A DNA stretch of 36,132 nt from an uncultured Verrucomicrobiota bacterium (GCA_903847335.1 CAINDI010000104.1:1-36132), one strand, 5' to 3'; positions 25,086-35,070 are shown, counted from the stretch's first letter. Notes: generated from the sequence alone by a model not told the origin. A program made the numbers and translations.

Positions 25086-26443
25086 TTAGTTATCGGCGGT
25101 TGAAGGTGTGCCGGTTGATTGACTTTGCCAACGTCGTCATGCGTCTCTGTTTTGCGTTCAAACTGCAATTCGACAGAGCGAGTTTCGCCATTCTTACCAG
25201 AGGCGGCCACGACCGGTAACCGATACTTGCCGTCCGGAAACGTCCAGTGAAATGAGAACGTCCCGTCCGTGCGTAACGCGATTGACTTGCCATCCACCGT
25301 CACTTTTGCATCTGGTTCGGTCGCACCGTAGATAATTAACTCCGCGTTCACGGCAAACCAAAAACCTTTTTGTGGCGCACCGGCCCAACTCGAACCACTT
25401 GGGCTGAATCCACTGAACATGCCGGAACTAGTTTCGCCTTGTAATCGCCGGCGCAGCCATTCGGTTAACTCGACCGAACCGACTTGCACCCGCTGCAAAA
25501 CATCGCCGCTGAGAATGTGTTCGACTTGCGCGGCTTGCTCCTTCGACCACGGACCGAGTTCGACATCGACGCGAAACGGAAATTGGAAGCCAGTCGCCTG
25601 CAAACGTTGCAAACCTTCGGCGAGTTGTTCGCCATCGTTGAGATAGTGACGGACAATCGTCAGCAATTCATCGAAATTCACATCCACCGGAATCGTGGCA
25701 AACTGCGCCGTCGTATCCACCGAAAGTGCGTCCGGTGGCGTGGTCGCTTCGCGCGACCGGCTGACGACATTGAACGAACCATCGTGCCGCCAAAAACCGA
25801 GTTCAGCAGAATAGGATGTCGCCGCTTTGTTGGCCGGCAAATACCAGTTACGAGCGTCATGCGCCAAAGTTAATTCCGCAACCGGCGTAGCGTGATTTTT
25901 CTCAAACACGCGCAAGACCATCCGGCCATCGGAAGCCTGCCGGCGGAAACCCGCCATTTGCTCATGGCTAAAATCCCAATAAGCAAACAGCCAATGTGGA
26001 TCACGCGCTGCGAGGAACAATCGTCCCGTTCCGTATGTCTCCGGTAGCTCACCCAGATTCTCTTCTTTGAAAATTTGTTTGAGCGCCTTCTTCACCGGCG
26101 CCACATCAAACTTGTGCGCCGCTTGTCTCGTTGCCGCAGCCACAGCAACCGCGGTGGCTTTTTTGGAAACAACTTTCGTCGGCTTCTTGACGGTGGTTTT
26201 TGCTTTTGCGGTCGCCACCTTTTTAGCCGGCTTGCGCATCGCCCGGCGTTTAATCGCAGTGGCAACTTTTTGCACGGCAATCGCGGCTTGCTTCCGGAAG
26301 GTTGTGGTTCGCCTCTGTTTGGCACGCCCGATGGTGTCAACGAGTTTGGGTTTGGTCATCGTGGAAATTCCACGCAACCCGAGGCGCTGCGCCATTTTCA
26401 AAAGCTCAGCTTTGGTTTTGGCTTTCAAATTCATCGCACTCAT
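25082..26443 (-). CDS. DUF4912 protein with SAP/Rho-N-like head and histone H1-like linker
   Basis: A 453-aa protein in three parts. Residues 1-40 (KTKAELLKMAQRLGLRG, KPKLVDTIGRAK) resemble a SAP/Rho N-terminal helix pair. Residues 40-115 are Lys/Ala/Thr-rich (KPAKKVATAKAKTTVKKPTK) like histone H1 tails. From 140 the DUF4912 domain follows (LPETYGTGRLFLAARDPHWLFAYWDF; RVFEKN; YSAELGFW), ending in a Gly-rich stretch and a beta sandwich (ELIIYGATEPDAKVTVDGK). It is coupled to the GH57 gene; DUF4912 and GH57 genes are neighbours in many bacteria, so a role in glycogen handling is likely though the basic N-terminal part suggests nucleic acid or polyanion contact. Start is uncertain between 26464, 26443 and 26434. 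Confidence 0.8.
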   Translation of the reverse strand: MSAMNLKAKTKAELLKMAQRLGLRGISTMTKPKLVDTIGRAKQRRTTTFRKQAAIAVQKVATAIKRRAMRKPAKKVATAKAKTTVKKPTKVVSKKATAVAVAAATRQAAHKFDVAPVKKALKQIFKEENLGELPETYGTGRLFLAARDPHWLFAYWDFSHEQMAGFRRQASDGRMVLRVFEKNHATPVAELTLAHDARNWYLPANKAATSYSAELGFWRHDGSFNVVSRSREATTPPDALSVDTTAQFATIPVDVNFDELLTIVRHYLNDGEQLAEGLQRLQATGFQFPFRVDVELGPWSKEQAAQVEHILSGDVLQRVQVGSVELTEWLRRRLQGETSSGMFSGFSPSGSSWAGAPQKGFWFAVNAELIIYGATEPDAKVTVDGKSIALRTDGTFSFHWTFPDGKYRLPVVAASGKNGETRSVELQFERKTETHDDVGKVNQPAHLQPPITK

Positions 26444-26484
26444 AGTGCCGGCAGAGTAGCCCACAATCCGACTGTCCGTCCAGC

Positions 26485-27141
26485 CTAGTTTTGTCCGACG
26501 AGATCGTTCGGCAAATCACCTTGCAATTTTTTCCACAACTCCGCCTGCCGGAGCTGCTGCTGCAATACACTCACCAACCGCTCCAAGCGCTGCCCCACAT
26601 CGAGCGTTTCCAGTAATAATTGTTTCTGCCGGGAATCATCCAGCAACGTGTGCCCGACCAAATCCGTCAAATGCTCTAAATCTTCCACCGTCAGCAACGA
26701 CTTCAGCGCCGCTACCGGTAATTCCGAACCAAAGTTGGCACGCACTTTCGTCAATTTTCTCACCGTCGCCACCAACTCCGCTCGGGCGAGCGACGACTCA
26801 GCGGCAATACTATCCAACGGTTGAATGCGCGCCACCCGGTACGGCTTCAGCTGCGTGAATTCCAAAATCCGGACACGCGCTAATCCTTCGACGACTAAAT
26901 TGGAAGTGCCATCCGCCTGCCGGATGCTCGTCCGAATCACACCAATCCCGGCCACTGAATGCGGCATTGCCGTGGCCGCGCCTTCCCGGCGTAATGCGAC
27001 CGCCAATAACCGCGAATCCACCAGCGATTCCGCGAGCATTTGCCGGTATTGCTCCTCAAAAATGTGCAGCGGCAAAAACGCGCGCGGAAACAAAATCGCG
27101 TTTGGCAATGTCATCACCGCTACTTGTTCCGGTAAGTCCAT
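26485..27141 (-). CDS. LON N-terminal (substrate-binding) domain protein
   Basis: A 218-aa protein consisting of the LON substrate-binding domain without ATPase or protease parts: LPNAILFPRAFLPLHIFEEQYRQML, LLAVALRR, GIGVIRTS, LVVEGLARVRI, then a helical bundle. Stand-alone LON proteins occur widely; their function is not settled. The start at 27141 (ATGGACTTACC) is 5 nt after the lepB stop, and GGTGGA upstream may serve for binding. The longer frame to 27234 overlaps lepB and is rejected. Confidence 0.85.
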   Translation of the reverse strand: MDLPEQVAVMTLPNAILFPRAFLPLHIFEEQYRQMLAESLVDSRLLAVALRREGAATAMPHSVAGIGVIRTSIRQADGTSNLVVEGLARVRILEFTQLKPYRVARIQPLDSIAAESSLARAELVATVRKLTKVRANFGSELPVAALKSLLTVEDLEHLTDLVGHTLLDDSRQKQLLLETLDVGQRLERLVSVLQQQLRQAELWKKLQGDLPNDLVGQN

Positions 27142-27146
27142 GATGG

Positions 27147-28100
27147 TTAATCCACCAAGCCGAACCGTTTCGTCATCGGCCAATACACAAAAATCGCACG
27201 CCCAATCAGCGCACGCTCCGGTAGCGATCCCCAAAACCGACCGTCCAGACTGCTCCGGCTATTATCGCCGAGCACAAAGAGATCACGCGGTGGAACCTGA
27301 AAAATATTTCCGGCGTTATGCAGAAATTCCGCACCGGGCACGAGCACATAACCGTTGTAACCATCGGCCCGCGAATAAATCCGTTCAAACGCCGGCCGAC
27401 TATCTAACTTCTTATCGTTGACCAAAACATACGGCGGTTGAATCTGAATTGTGTCACCACTGAGACCAATCAACCGTTTGATATAAAATTTTCCGCGCGA
27501 ACTCTCCGGCAACCGGTCAATCTCCGTGGTATCAAACACAATCACTTCACCGCGCTGCGGTTTTCGGAAGTGATACGTGAACCGATCTACAAAAATATGG
27601 TCGCCCCGGCTCCGGTACCCATTCGCCTCGTAAATTTTACCTTGCACCGCCATGCCGAATAATCGCTCCGGCAACGATGGTTGACCGGCAAGATACGGCA
27701 ACGGCGGCTCCATGCGTTGCTCATCTCGATATGGATAAATCCCGTAGAGCGTCGGCTGCATTGAACCAGTCGGAATTTTGAACGGCTGAATAAAAAATGT
27801 CCGCACGCCCATCGCCACGATTGCGGCGACAAGAAAAACTTCGACGTTTTCTCGCAACGCCGCCCACGGTTGACGGGGAAATGCTTTCCCAAGTTTTTCG
27901 TCGAGCTTACCGGTCAAACTTTCAAGCACGTCAGCATTCTGGGCTTTGACAGCAACGGCAAGATGATCTGCCGCCACGCTAACCGCCGCGACATCCACCG
28001 GCGCGATAATGTCCCGGTGCATCCGCAAAAGTTTGTGCGTATTCTTCACCACTTCCCGCGCTTGCTTGAGCGCGGCCCGGCGTTTCCACCAAGTGAACAT
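27147..28100 (-). CDS. lepB: Signal peptidase I
   Basis: A 317-aa membrane protease that cuts signal peptides after Sec export. One transmembrane segment lies at 86-103. The catalytic Ser is Ser113 in IPTGSMQPTL and the general base is Lys208 in KFYIKRLIGLSGD. Box E is GDNSRSSLDGRFWGSLP. An N-terminal cytosolic region of about 80 residues is longer than in Escherichia coli-like enzymes. The gene begins 4 nt after lepA, the common lepA-lepB order. Confidence 0.94.
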   Translation of the reverse strand: MFTWWKRRAALKQAREVVKNTHKLLRMHRDIIAPVDVAAVSVAADHLAVAVKAQNADVLESLTGKLDEKLGKAFPRQPWAALRENVEVFLVAAIVAMGVRTFFIQPFKIPTGSMQPTLYGIYPYRDEQRMEPPLPYLAGQPSLPERLFGMAVQGKIYEANGYRSRGDHIFVDRFTYHFRKPQRGEVIVFDTTEIDRLPESSRGKFYIKRLIGLSGDTIQIQPPYVLVNDKKLDSRPAFERIYSRADGYNGYVLVPGAEFLHNAGNIFQVPPRDLFVLGDNSRSSLDGRFWGSLPERALIGRAIFVYWPMTKRFGLVD

Positions 28101-28103
28101 CGC

Positions 28104-29900
28104 CTACCCCGCCTTCAAGACGGAGATGAATGCTTCCTGCGGAATGTTCACCTTACCGATTTGTTTCATGCGTTTCTTGCCTTCCTTCTGCTTTTCCCAA
28201 AGTTTGCGTTTTCGAGAAATATCACCGCCGTAACATTTCGCCGTCACGTTTTTCGACAATGCTTTCACAGTTTCACGCGCAATAATTTTCCCACCAATCG
28301 CCGCCTGAATCGCAATCTGGAACATCTGCTGCGGAATCACTTCCTGCAATTTCAACGCCAATGCCCGGCCGCGCGTCTCTGCTTTCGTCCGGTGTACGAT
28401 ACTGGAAAACGCATCCACCGGCTCACTGTTGACGAGAATATCGAGTTTGATTAAATCGCCCTCCCGGTAGCCGGCATGCTCGTAATCCAGCGAACCATAC
28501 CCGCGCGTGACACTTTTAATCTTGTCGTGAAAATCCACCAGAATTTCGTTCAACGGCATCAACGCCGTCAACATCACCCGTCGCGTGTCAATCGAATCAG
28601 TCTTCTTCACCTCACCGCGTTTTTCCATGATGATTTGGAGCATGTCGCCGATATTTTCGTTCGGACTAATCACGAACGCTTTCACATACGGCTCCTCAAT
28701 GTGATCCACTTGCGACAGGTCCGGCAGGAAAGCGGGATTGTCCACTTGCAACACGGTGCCGTCTGTCTTTAGCACCTGATAAATCACGCTCGGATACGTC
28801 GCAATGATGTCCATGTCAAACTGCCGGCGCAACCGCTCCTGCACAATTTCCAAATGCAATAAACCGAGGAATCCGCACCGGAACCCAAACCCTAACGCCG
28901 CTGAACTTTCCGCCTGATATTGAAACGCCGAATCATTCAAATTTAATTTCGCCAGCGCCGATTTCAGATGTTCGTAGTCGGCCGAATTAACCGGATAGAT
29001 ACCGGAGAACACCATCGGATGCACTTTCTGAAAACCCGGCAGCATCGTCTTCGCCGGCGACTTCGCATCGGTCATCGTCTCGCCGATTTGCACGTCGGCG
29101 GTGCTCTTGATATTGGCAATCACATAACCCACGTCTCCGGCACCAAGGCGCGGACGCTTGACCGGCTTCGGATTAAACACACCGACATCCTTTACCTCAA
29201 ACTTCAATCCGGAATTCATCAACTGAATCATCATCCCCGGAACAATTTCACCGGCAAACAATCGCACATACGTCACCACACCCCGGTACGTATCGAACAT
29301 CGAATCAAATACCAACGCCTGTAATGCTTGCTCTGGATTCAAACGCGGCGGCGGCACATGCGCAATCACGGCTCGCAAAATTTCTTTGATTCCCACCCCG
29401 GTCTTCGCGCTAGCTAACACCACCGTGTCTGCTGAAATCGCCAAAATATCTTCAATCTGCCGCTTCGTCTCCTCAATATTCGCGTTCGGCAAATCAATCT
29501 TATTAATGACCGGGATAATCGCCAGCCCCTGTTTTGTCGCCAGATGAACATTCGCTACCGTCTGCGCTTCGACGCCTTGCGCCGCGTCCACAATCAACAG
29601 CGCACCTTCGCACGCCGCTAGACTCCGGGACACTTCATAGGCAAAATCAACATGGCCCGGTGTATCAATCAGATTGAGAATGTAATCTTCGCCGTCCTCG
29701 GCGCGAAATTCCATCGTGACCGGGTGCGCCTTGATGGTAATGCCGCGCTCGCGCTCGAGATCCATCGAATCCAGCATCTGATCGCGCATCTCACGTTTCT
29801 GCAAAGCACCCGTCTCTTCAAGCAACCGATCCGACAACGTAGTCTTGCCGTGATCAATGTGCGCGATAATACAAAAATTCCGAATGTGTTGGACGTCCAT
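28104..29900 (-). CDS. lepA: Elongation factor 4 (back-translocating GTPase)
   Basis: A 598-aa translational GTPase. The P-loop is [10 protein letters not shown] at the N-terminus, with G2 ITIK, DTPGH, NKID and SAKTG following. Domains II, III/V and the EF4-specific C-terminal domain ([34 protein letters not shown]) are all present, and length is normal. It acts on the ribosome to remobilise stalled complexes. It heads the minus-strand run with lepB directly behind it. Confidence 0.97.
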   Translation of the reverse strand: MDVQHIRNFCIIAHIDHGKTTLSDRLLEETGALQKREMRDQMLDSMDLERERGITIKAHPVTMEFRAEDGEDYILNLIDTPGHVDFAYEVSRSLAACEGALLIVDAAQGVEAQTVANVHLATKQGLAIIPVINKIDLPNANIEETKRQIEDILAISADTVVLASAKTGVGIKEILRAVIAHVPPPRLNPEQALQALVFDSMFDTYRGVVTYVRLFAGEIVPGMMIQLMNSGLKFEVKDVGVFNPKPVKRPRLGAGDVGYVIANIKSTADVQIGETMTDAKSPAKTMLPGFQKVHPMVFSGIYPVNSADYEHLKSALAKLNLNDSAFQYQAESSAALGFGFRCGFLGLLHLEIVQERLRRQFDMDIIATYPSVIYQVLKTDGTVLQVDNPAFLPDLSQVDHIEEPYVKAFVISPNENIGDMLQIIMEKRGEVKKTDSIDTRRVMLTALMPLNEILVDFHDKIKSVTRGYGSLDYEHAGYREGDLIKLDILVNSEPVDAFSSIVHRTKAETRGRALALKLQEVIPQQMFQIAIQAAIGGKIIARETVKALSKNVTAKCYGGDISRKRKLWEKQKEGKKRMKQIGKVNIPQEAFISVLKAG

Positions 29901-29960
29901 GAAGTGGCGGACTCTATCACTCTTCCCAAAATTTGGATAGTCCCGGATTTACCAGAAGAG

Positions 29961-30043
<83 letters not shown>

Positions 30044-30097
30044 ATGCTGATTATTCTGCCGTAATTCTTTTGCGGATGCAAACTCTCTTACCGGTTA

Positions 30098-30556
30098 TCA
30101 GGGAAGAATTGTTACCGGATCACCAAGTTCTAACCGGTCATAAAGTTGCTCAATATGCGGAATGCTCATCGCAACGCAACCATGTGTCCAAGTGACATTC
30201 GGACACGGACCGTGTAAACCAACTTCGCCGCCGAGCGCGGTTTTCCATGGCGGACATTGTTGACCGGTAATGGCTGACCGAATCGCAACCGCTTCCGCCG
30301 GTGCAATGAGCTGGTCTCGTTCACCTCGGTCAGCATCTTCGACATTTGGATAGCTCAGACCGAGAAACCGGTGATAGCGGCTGGCGGGATTTTTGTAGCA
30401 AATATAAAATTCGCCTTCCGGTGTCGCAAGATCACCTTCCCGTTCTTTGTCACCGGGATTTTTCCCAATCACCACCGGAATACACAACGTCGCAGTCCCA
30501 TCATGAAAAACTAGTGTTCGCGTGTGTTTGGTGATTACGACGCGGCGGTCACTCAT
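30098..30556 (-). CDS. L,D-transpeptidase (YkuD family)
   Basis: A 152-aa protein with the YkuD catalytic motif: His115 in LHGPCPN, His125 and Cys127 in THGCVAMS. An N-terminal strand region (VVITKHTRTLVFHDG) and TPEGEF before the fold core are standard. No signal peptide is evident with this start, so export may need another start or the protein may have a different location. Family members cross-link peptidoglycan or bind Braun lipoprotein. The start ATG 30556 overlaps the end of the upstream zinc-ribbon gene by 8 nt. Confidence 0.87.
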   Translation of the reverse strand: MSDRRVVITKHTRTLVFHDGTATLCIPVVIGKNPGDKEREGDLATPEGEFYICYKNPASRYHRFLGLSYPNVEDADRGERDQLIAPAEAVAIRSAITGQQCPPWKTALGGEVGLHGPCPNVTWTHGCVAMSIPHIEQLYDRLELGDPVTILP

Positions 30557-31424
30557 GGCGCAATCCAACCGGCCGTAACGCCGGCTGGTTCGCCTGCAAC
30601 CACTCCGTCGCAGCTAAATGAATTTGCAGCATTGCCGAGACTGGGCTGGGAGCGCTGTCGTTGAAATAAATCAAGGCATCCACGCGAACCTTCCCGTCCA
30701 TCCAGAGCAATGCGCGCCGCCGTGGAAAGCTCGCCAGCTTGCCGGCGAGATCGTCTTGAGATGAACCGATGTGAAGACTATTCAGCCCTAAGCGGCCGGT
30801 GCCACTAGTTTCGTCGGTTCGAGTCTGCGGCTCACCGAAGTTTTGAATTAATTCCTGTTCAATTACCTCCGGTAAGACTGGCCGCGCGCGCATAATCAAC
30901 GTCGTCTCTTTGAGCACACCATCGTAAAAATCAGCGTTAATCAGCAAAACATCACCGGCATTTTTTCCCTCGTAAATCTCCGGCCGGATTCCGCGCGTAT
31001 TTTGGAGAATCAAATTAAACGACTTCTCCAACTCCTCGCGCCGACTGTCGAGGCGCACACCGCCAAACAACGTCAGGTCGCGCCCGCTGGCTGCCAAACT
31101 ATTAGTGGGCTGCAAAGCGTCACCAAAAAAAACGTGGTTGTGTTGAAAAAAATCCAAAACTCCGCTCGCCCAGAATGGCGAAAGAATCAGCAAGATTAAT
31201 AATAATCCACCCGCATACGCCGCCGCTCGTGGAATCGGTTCAAAAACTCGCCGGGACGCCGCCCGATCTCTTTTCTCCGCATGTTTGGCGTCCTCCTCCG
31301 CAGTCGGCAGCGTTGCCGAATGAATCAGAATCATCGTCCCGCAATGCGGACATCGCGTTTTCTTCGTTGGCCCCACCGACGGCACGCTGAGTCGCGCATC
31401 GCAGTTTTGACAGCGGACTTCCAT
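30549..31424 (-). CDS. Zinc-ribbon single-pass membrane protein
   Basis: A 291-aa protein. Residues 1-30 form an MJ0042-type zinc ribbon with two CxxC pairs (CQNC, CPHC). A linker rich in charged residues leads to a transmembrane helix at about 68-88 (AGGLLLILLILSPFWASGV). The remaining 200 residues contain a beta-rich region (FGGVRLDS, DVLLINADFYDG, RLGLNSLHIGSSQDDL) that I do not recognise. A TATACT ends 7 nt upstream of the ATG at 31424, close enough that the transcript may be leaderless. The gene is divergent from the FHA gene and overlaps the L,D-transpeptidase gene. Confidence 0.78.
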   Translation of the reverse strand: MEVRCQNCDARLSVPSVGPTKKTRCPHCGTMILIHSATLPTAEEDAKHAEKRDRAASRRVFEPIPRAAAYAGGLLLILLILSPFWASGVLDFFQHNHVFFGDALQPTNSLAASGRDLTLFGGVRLDSRREELEKSFNLILQNTRGIRPEIYEGKNAGDVLLINADFYDGVLKETTLIMRARPVLPEVIEQELIQNFGEPQTRTDETSGTGRLGLNSLHIGSSQDDLAGKLASFPRRRALLWMDGKVRVDALIYFNDSAPSPVSAMLQIHLAATEWLQANQPALRPVGLRHE

Positions 31425-31507
31425 GTACGGAGTATAACAACTGCCTCTCAAAAATCTACAGGAAATCTTTTTGCAAGCTCACCGGCTATGGTAACATGCC
31501 AGCCAGC

Positions 31508-32314
31508 ATGTATCGTTTGGCATTCCAATCTCATACCGTCGCACGACCACCGGTGACCGGCGACACCGCCGGCCTGCTCATTGGCCGGGACGCCGCGTGC
31601 GGTTTACGACTCACCGATGCCGGCGTCCAAGACCGGCACGCCACGATTGATTGCCGCGCCGATGGCTACTTCATTCGCGACCTCACCACCAGTGCCGGTG
31701 TCCACGTCAACGGCACAGCTGTCACCGACCAACGTCTCACCACCGGCGACGAAATTGAAATCGGCTCCGTCCGTTTCACTTTTGAAGTCGTTCATCAACC
31801 ACCACCGGACCGCCGCACTTTTGACCCGTGGCAATTTCTCGGTGCCGGCATCATCGCCGCACTGGTCGTGGGCCAACTCGCATTATTCGTCTGGATTTTC
31901 ACCCAACCACATCCGCGCCACGCCCGCACCGATTTCACCGCCAACCAGCCAACACCATCACCCACTCCGGTAGCTCCGACCAATACTCCGGCCTTACTTC
32001 CTCTAACCACCGGCACCACTAGCACACCGGAAGTTTTAAGCCGGATGATAAAAATCATTCGCGCCGACCGTCCCGACACCGGCACCTTGCGCCTCCTCAT
32101 CAAAGCGCAAGTCGGCGACCGGCAACTCGACCCCAAAGCGATTGCCATCAGCGTGCAATGTTCTCCCGCCGCAATCCAATGGCTCACCATCCCGGCGACT
32201 TGGGAAAATTTCAAAACTAAAGAATTATCCATCCGCCTACCGGAACCTTGTCCTGGTTGCATCGTCCGCACCTATTACCGGAATCAACCGCAAGACAGCG
32301 CGACCATTCCATGA
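31508..32314 (+). CDS. FHA-domain membrane protein
   Basis: A 268-aa protein. Residues 1-92 are an FHA domain (LLIGRD, LRLTDAGVQDRHATI, YFIRDLTTSAGVHVNG, GDEIEIGSVRFTF), which binds phosphothreonine peptides. A single transmembrane segment lies at about 103-125. A Pro/Thr-rich linker (PTPSPTPVAPTNTP) leads to a small beta domain of about 90 residues. A start at 31496 is possible; 31508 places the methionine directly before the first strand of the domain. Its stop overlaps the start of the QGAG-repeat gene (ATGA), so the two are coupled. Confidence 0.84.
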   Translation: MYRLAFQSHTVARPPVTGDTAGLLIGRDAACGLRLTDAGVQDRHATIDCRADGYFIRDLTTSAGVHVNGTAVTDQRLTTGDEIEIGSVRFTFEVVHQPPPDRRTFDPWQFLGAGIIAALVVGQLALFVWIFTQPHPRHARTDFTANQPTPSPTPVAPTNTPALLPLTTGTTSTPEVLSRMIKIIRADRPDTGTLRLLIKAQVGDRQLDPKAIAISVQCSPAAIQWLTIPATWENFKTKELSIRLPEPCPGCIVRTYYRNQPQDSATIP

Positions 32315-35070
32315 ACTTCGCCCGCCGTCTCCTGTTGCTAGTCGCACTGCTGGCACCGGCTTGGCTCCACGCCGCACCACCGGTGGCGTTTGACACCGCA
32401 GACGAACGCGCCCTGCAACTCGCCCTCCGCACTCTCAAAATGACCGAACGCGATTTGGCATTCCAGAAAACCAATGTCGAATCCGAACTGGTCATTGCCA
32501 AGTCCTGTCAATTTTTACAAGATCCGCTCCATCTCCCTAGCTACGCCGAATCTGTTATGAGCAACTGCGCCGCCACCACCCGCCTAGGTGCGCTTACCGA
32601 TTTTGCTTTTCGTCAACTCGAAATTCAGCTTCCCCCCGAAAGCTTCGTGTATCCACTCATTACCGTTGATGCTGCATTTCTCGCTAAGTTGCCGGCACCC
32701 GTTGCCCAAGCGATTCAGAAGATTACCGATGCGGTCGCATTAAGCTCCGCGCTACTGAAATCTGCGCTACCGGCTGACAGAGCCGCTGCGCTGGCCGGTT
32801 TCGCCACAGAGTCACTCCACATCCAGCAGGACAAAGCTGAAATCGAAAGTTGGCAGCAACTCGGTCTCGACACAGCACCGCTGAAACGATTTCTCGAACG
32901 CGATGCGCACTTGGAACTCCAAGACACCGAGTTGGCCGACGCCATTCTCAACGCGTCCGAAAAATTTAACTTACCGTTATTAATGGAGGCAGCCATGCAA
33001 CTTGCCGGTGCTGTCGACAATGCGGTGGCATTGTTGCGCACAAACAAATTTACCAGCGACTTCCGGTATGAGACCGACACGAACCTCGGTAAGATTATCG
33101 TTACTGGCACCGGTAAACACGTTTTCACTAACGAAGCATTTCTGATCATCGGACTCGGTGGTGAAAACATTTACTCAAACTCCGCTGGTGGAGCCAACGG
33201 TCTCGCCGGACGGCCAATTTCCATCGTCATCGATCTCGGTCACAATAGTCAGTTCGTTTCCAAACGCAGTTTCTCGCAAGGCTCCGGTGTATTTGGCATC
33301 GGCATTCTCGCCGCGCTCGGCAGCAACTGCACGTTTCAAGCCAAACATCTTTCGCAAGGTGCCGGCTTTTTCGGTTGCGGGATTTTGATGACCGGTGCTG
33401 GCAAACAAACTTTCGAAGCCGACACTTTTTGCCAAGGTGCCGGCATGTTCGGCACCGGCATCCTCTGGCAACGTGGCGAAAATTCAACGTGCCGGGCCGC
33501 TGAACTGGCGCAAGGTTTTGGCGGCGTGCAAGGTGTCGGTTTGTTACTCGACGAACGCGGCCACAATTCGTACTTCGCCGGTGGAAAATATCCGTGCGAT
33601 TGGTTGCCGGGACATTTCTTTTCACTCTCGCAAGGCTTCGGCTACGGCATGCGACCATTGGCCGGTGGCGGCATCGGCATCCTGTGCGGTTTAGCCGGCC
33701 ACAATCAGTATCAAGCCGATGTCTATGGCCAAGGCGCGAGCTATTGGTATTCCGTCGGCCTTTTGCTCGACTCCGGCAATAACCGGTACGACGCTCATCA
33801 ATACTGCCAAGGTGCCGGCATCCATCTCAGCACCGGCGCGCTCATTAATTTTGCCGGTAACAACATCTACACCGCCGGTCACATTTGCCAGGGTGCGGCG
33901 CACGATTACGCCGTCGGAATGTTAATCAATCGCACCGGTAACAATCAATTCACCGGCGACACTACCGCCCAAGGCGCGGCCATCAACAATTCTTTCGCGT
34001 TGCTTCTCAATCATGCTGGTACCAACACCTACACCGGCACCGACCCGAAACAATCGCAAGCCACCGGTCACGATGGCGGCAAACGCGAATACGGCTCCAT
34101 CGCCTTACTCCTCGACCTCGGTGGCCACGGCAATTATTCGCAAGGCCAAACCAACAACGCCATCTGGTTAAAACCATTCTACGGGGCCGGCCTCGACTGC
34201 GAAATTTCATCCATCGGAACACCTTTCCAGCCGCGACAAGAATCACCGGTAGCACCGCGAGTCTCCGGTCGCCTCAATAAAGTCACATCAGTCAATCCCC
34301 ATCACCCCATCGAAAATCTTTTCCGCCGCGCCACCAGCGACCGGCCCGATGCCGCTCAAGCGTGGGACGAACTCAAAAATCGCGCCACCGAAGCGCTCCC
34401 CTATTTAATCACTCGGCTCGCCAGCCCTAACGTCATGGTGCGCGTCAAAGTCGAAGAACTCGTCGATTACCTCGGCACGAATTCGATTCCACCGCTCATC
34501 GCCGGTATCCGCACCGCCACCGATGACGACACCGCTCGGCTCTGCTGTTATTACCTCGCCCGCTTCGACGAAAAAGCCCGCGCCAGCATCCCCGCTATTT
34601 TGCCGCTACTCCACCGCGACAAAACCCGCACCACCGCCTTCTACACACTCGGCCATCTCCGCGCCACCAAAGCCTTCCGCCCAGCTATGGCAGCTTTGAA
34701 TGGCACACCAGAATTGGTTCGCCTCCGCGCCGCGCAAGCGCTGGGGAAAATCGGCGACCGGCGCGCCATTCCCGCTTTACTCCGCAAACTCGACGATGAA
34801 ATGTATGATGTCCGCTATGCCGCCGAAGATGCGCTCGTCAATTTTGGAAATCCAAGTCTCACTTCGTTGCGCGAAGCCTACCGGCGCGCCACGCCACGTG
34901 CCCGACCGCACATTTTGGAAGCACTCGCCAAACTCGGCGACGAAACCGCGTTGACTTGGGCACGTGAGTATTACCGGAACGATGACCCACTCGTCCGCAC
35001 CGCCGTCCTAAAATCGCTCGCTGCCGCACTCCCACCGGCTACGCCGATTTCGGTAGCCGCGACAAAATAA
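32311..35070 (+). CDS. Exported QGAG-repeat and HEAT-repeat protein
   Basis: A 919-aa protein with a signal peptide (MNFARRLLLLVALLAPAWLHA). Residues 25-300 are mostly helical. From about 318 to 615 a repeat of about 26-29 residues recurs, with a [SCA]QG-[AS]-[GA] core at 322, 348, 374, 400, 440, 473, 499, 526, 553, 582 (variant QATG) and 610; each unit continues with a GIGILL-like strand and a GxNxY turn. This suggests a beta-solenoid. Residues 700-905 are HEAT/PBS-lyase-type repeats (RLRAAQALGKIGDRRAIPALLRKLDD, VRYAAEDALVNFG). The combination is unfamiliar to me. The likely location is periplasm or cell surface. It is coupled to the FHA gene upstream. Start at 32311 is preferred over a longer frame beginning at 32248 because of the signal peptide and the ATGA overlap. 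Confidence 0.8.
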   Translation: MNFARRLLLLVALLAPAWLHAAPPVAFDTADERALQLALRTLKMTERDLAFQKTNVESELVIAKSCQFLQDPLHLPSYAESVMSNCAATTRLGALTDFAFRQLEIQLPPESFVYPLITVDAAFLAKLPAPVAQAIQKITDAVALSSALLKSALPADRAAALAGFATESLHIQQDKAEIESWQQLGLDTAPLKRFLERDAHLELQDTELADAILNASEKFNLPLLMEAAMQLAGAVDNAVALLRTNKFTSDFRYETDTNLGKIIVTGTGKHVFTNEAFLIIGLGGENIYSNSAGGANGLAGRPISIVIDLGHNSQFVSKRSFSQGSGVFGIGILAALGSNCTFQAKHLSQGAGFFGCGILMTGAGKQTFEADTFCQGAGMFGTGILWQRGENSTCRAAELAQGFGGVQGVGLLLDERGHNSYFAGGKYPCDWLPGHFFSLSQGFGYGMRPLAGGGIGILCGLAGHNQYQADVYGQGASYWYSVGLLLDSGNNRYDAHQYCQGAGIHLSTGALINFAGNNIYTAGHICQGAAHDYAVGMLINRTGNNQFTGDTTAQGAAINNSFALLLNHAGTNTYTGTDPKQSQATGHDGGKREYGSIALLLDLGGHGNYSQGQTNNAIWLKPFYGAGLDCEISSIGTPFQPRQESPVAPRVSGRLNKVTSVNPHHPIENLFRRATSDRPDAAQAWDELKNRATEALPYLITRLASPNVMVRVKVEELVDYLGTNSIPPLIAGIRTATDDDTARLCCYYLARFDEKARASIPAILPLLHRDKTRTTAFYTLGHLRATKAFRPAMAALNGTPELVRLRAAQALGKIGDRRAIPALLRKLDDEMYDVRYAAEDALVNFGNPSLTSLREAYRRATPRARPHILEALAKLGDETALTWAREYYRNDDPLVRTAVLKSLAAALPPATPISVAATK

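Noticed and set aside
26092-26340. Lys/Ala-rich DNA around 26100-26340 as a tandem repeat
   Set aside because: The repetition is at the amino-acid level (H1-like linker) without exact DNA repeats.
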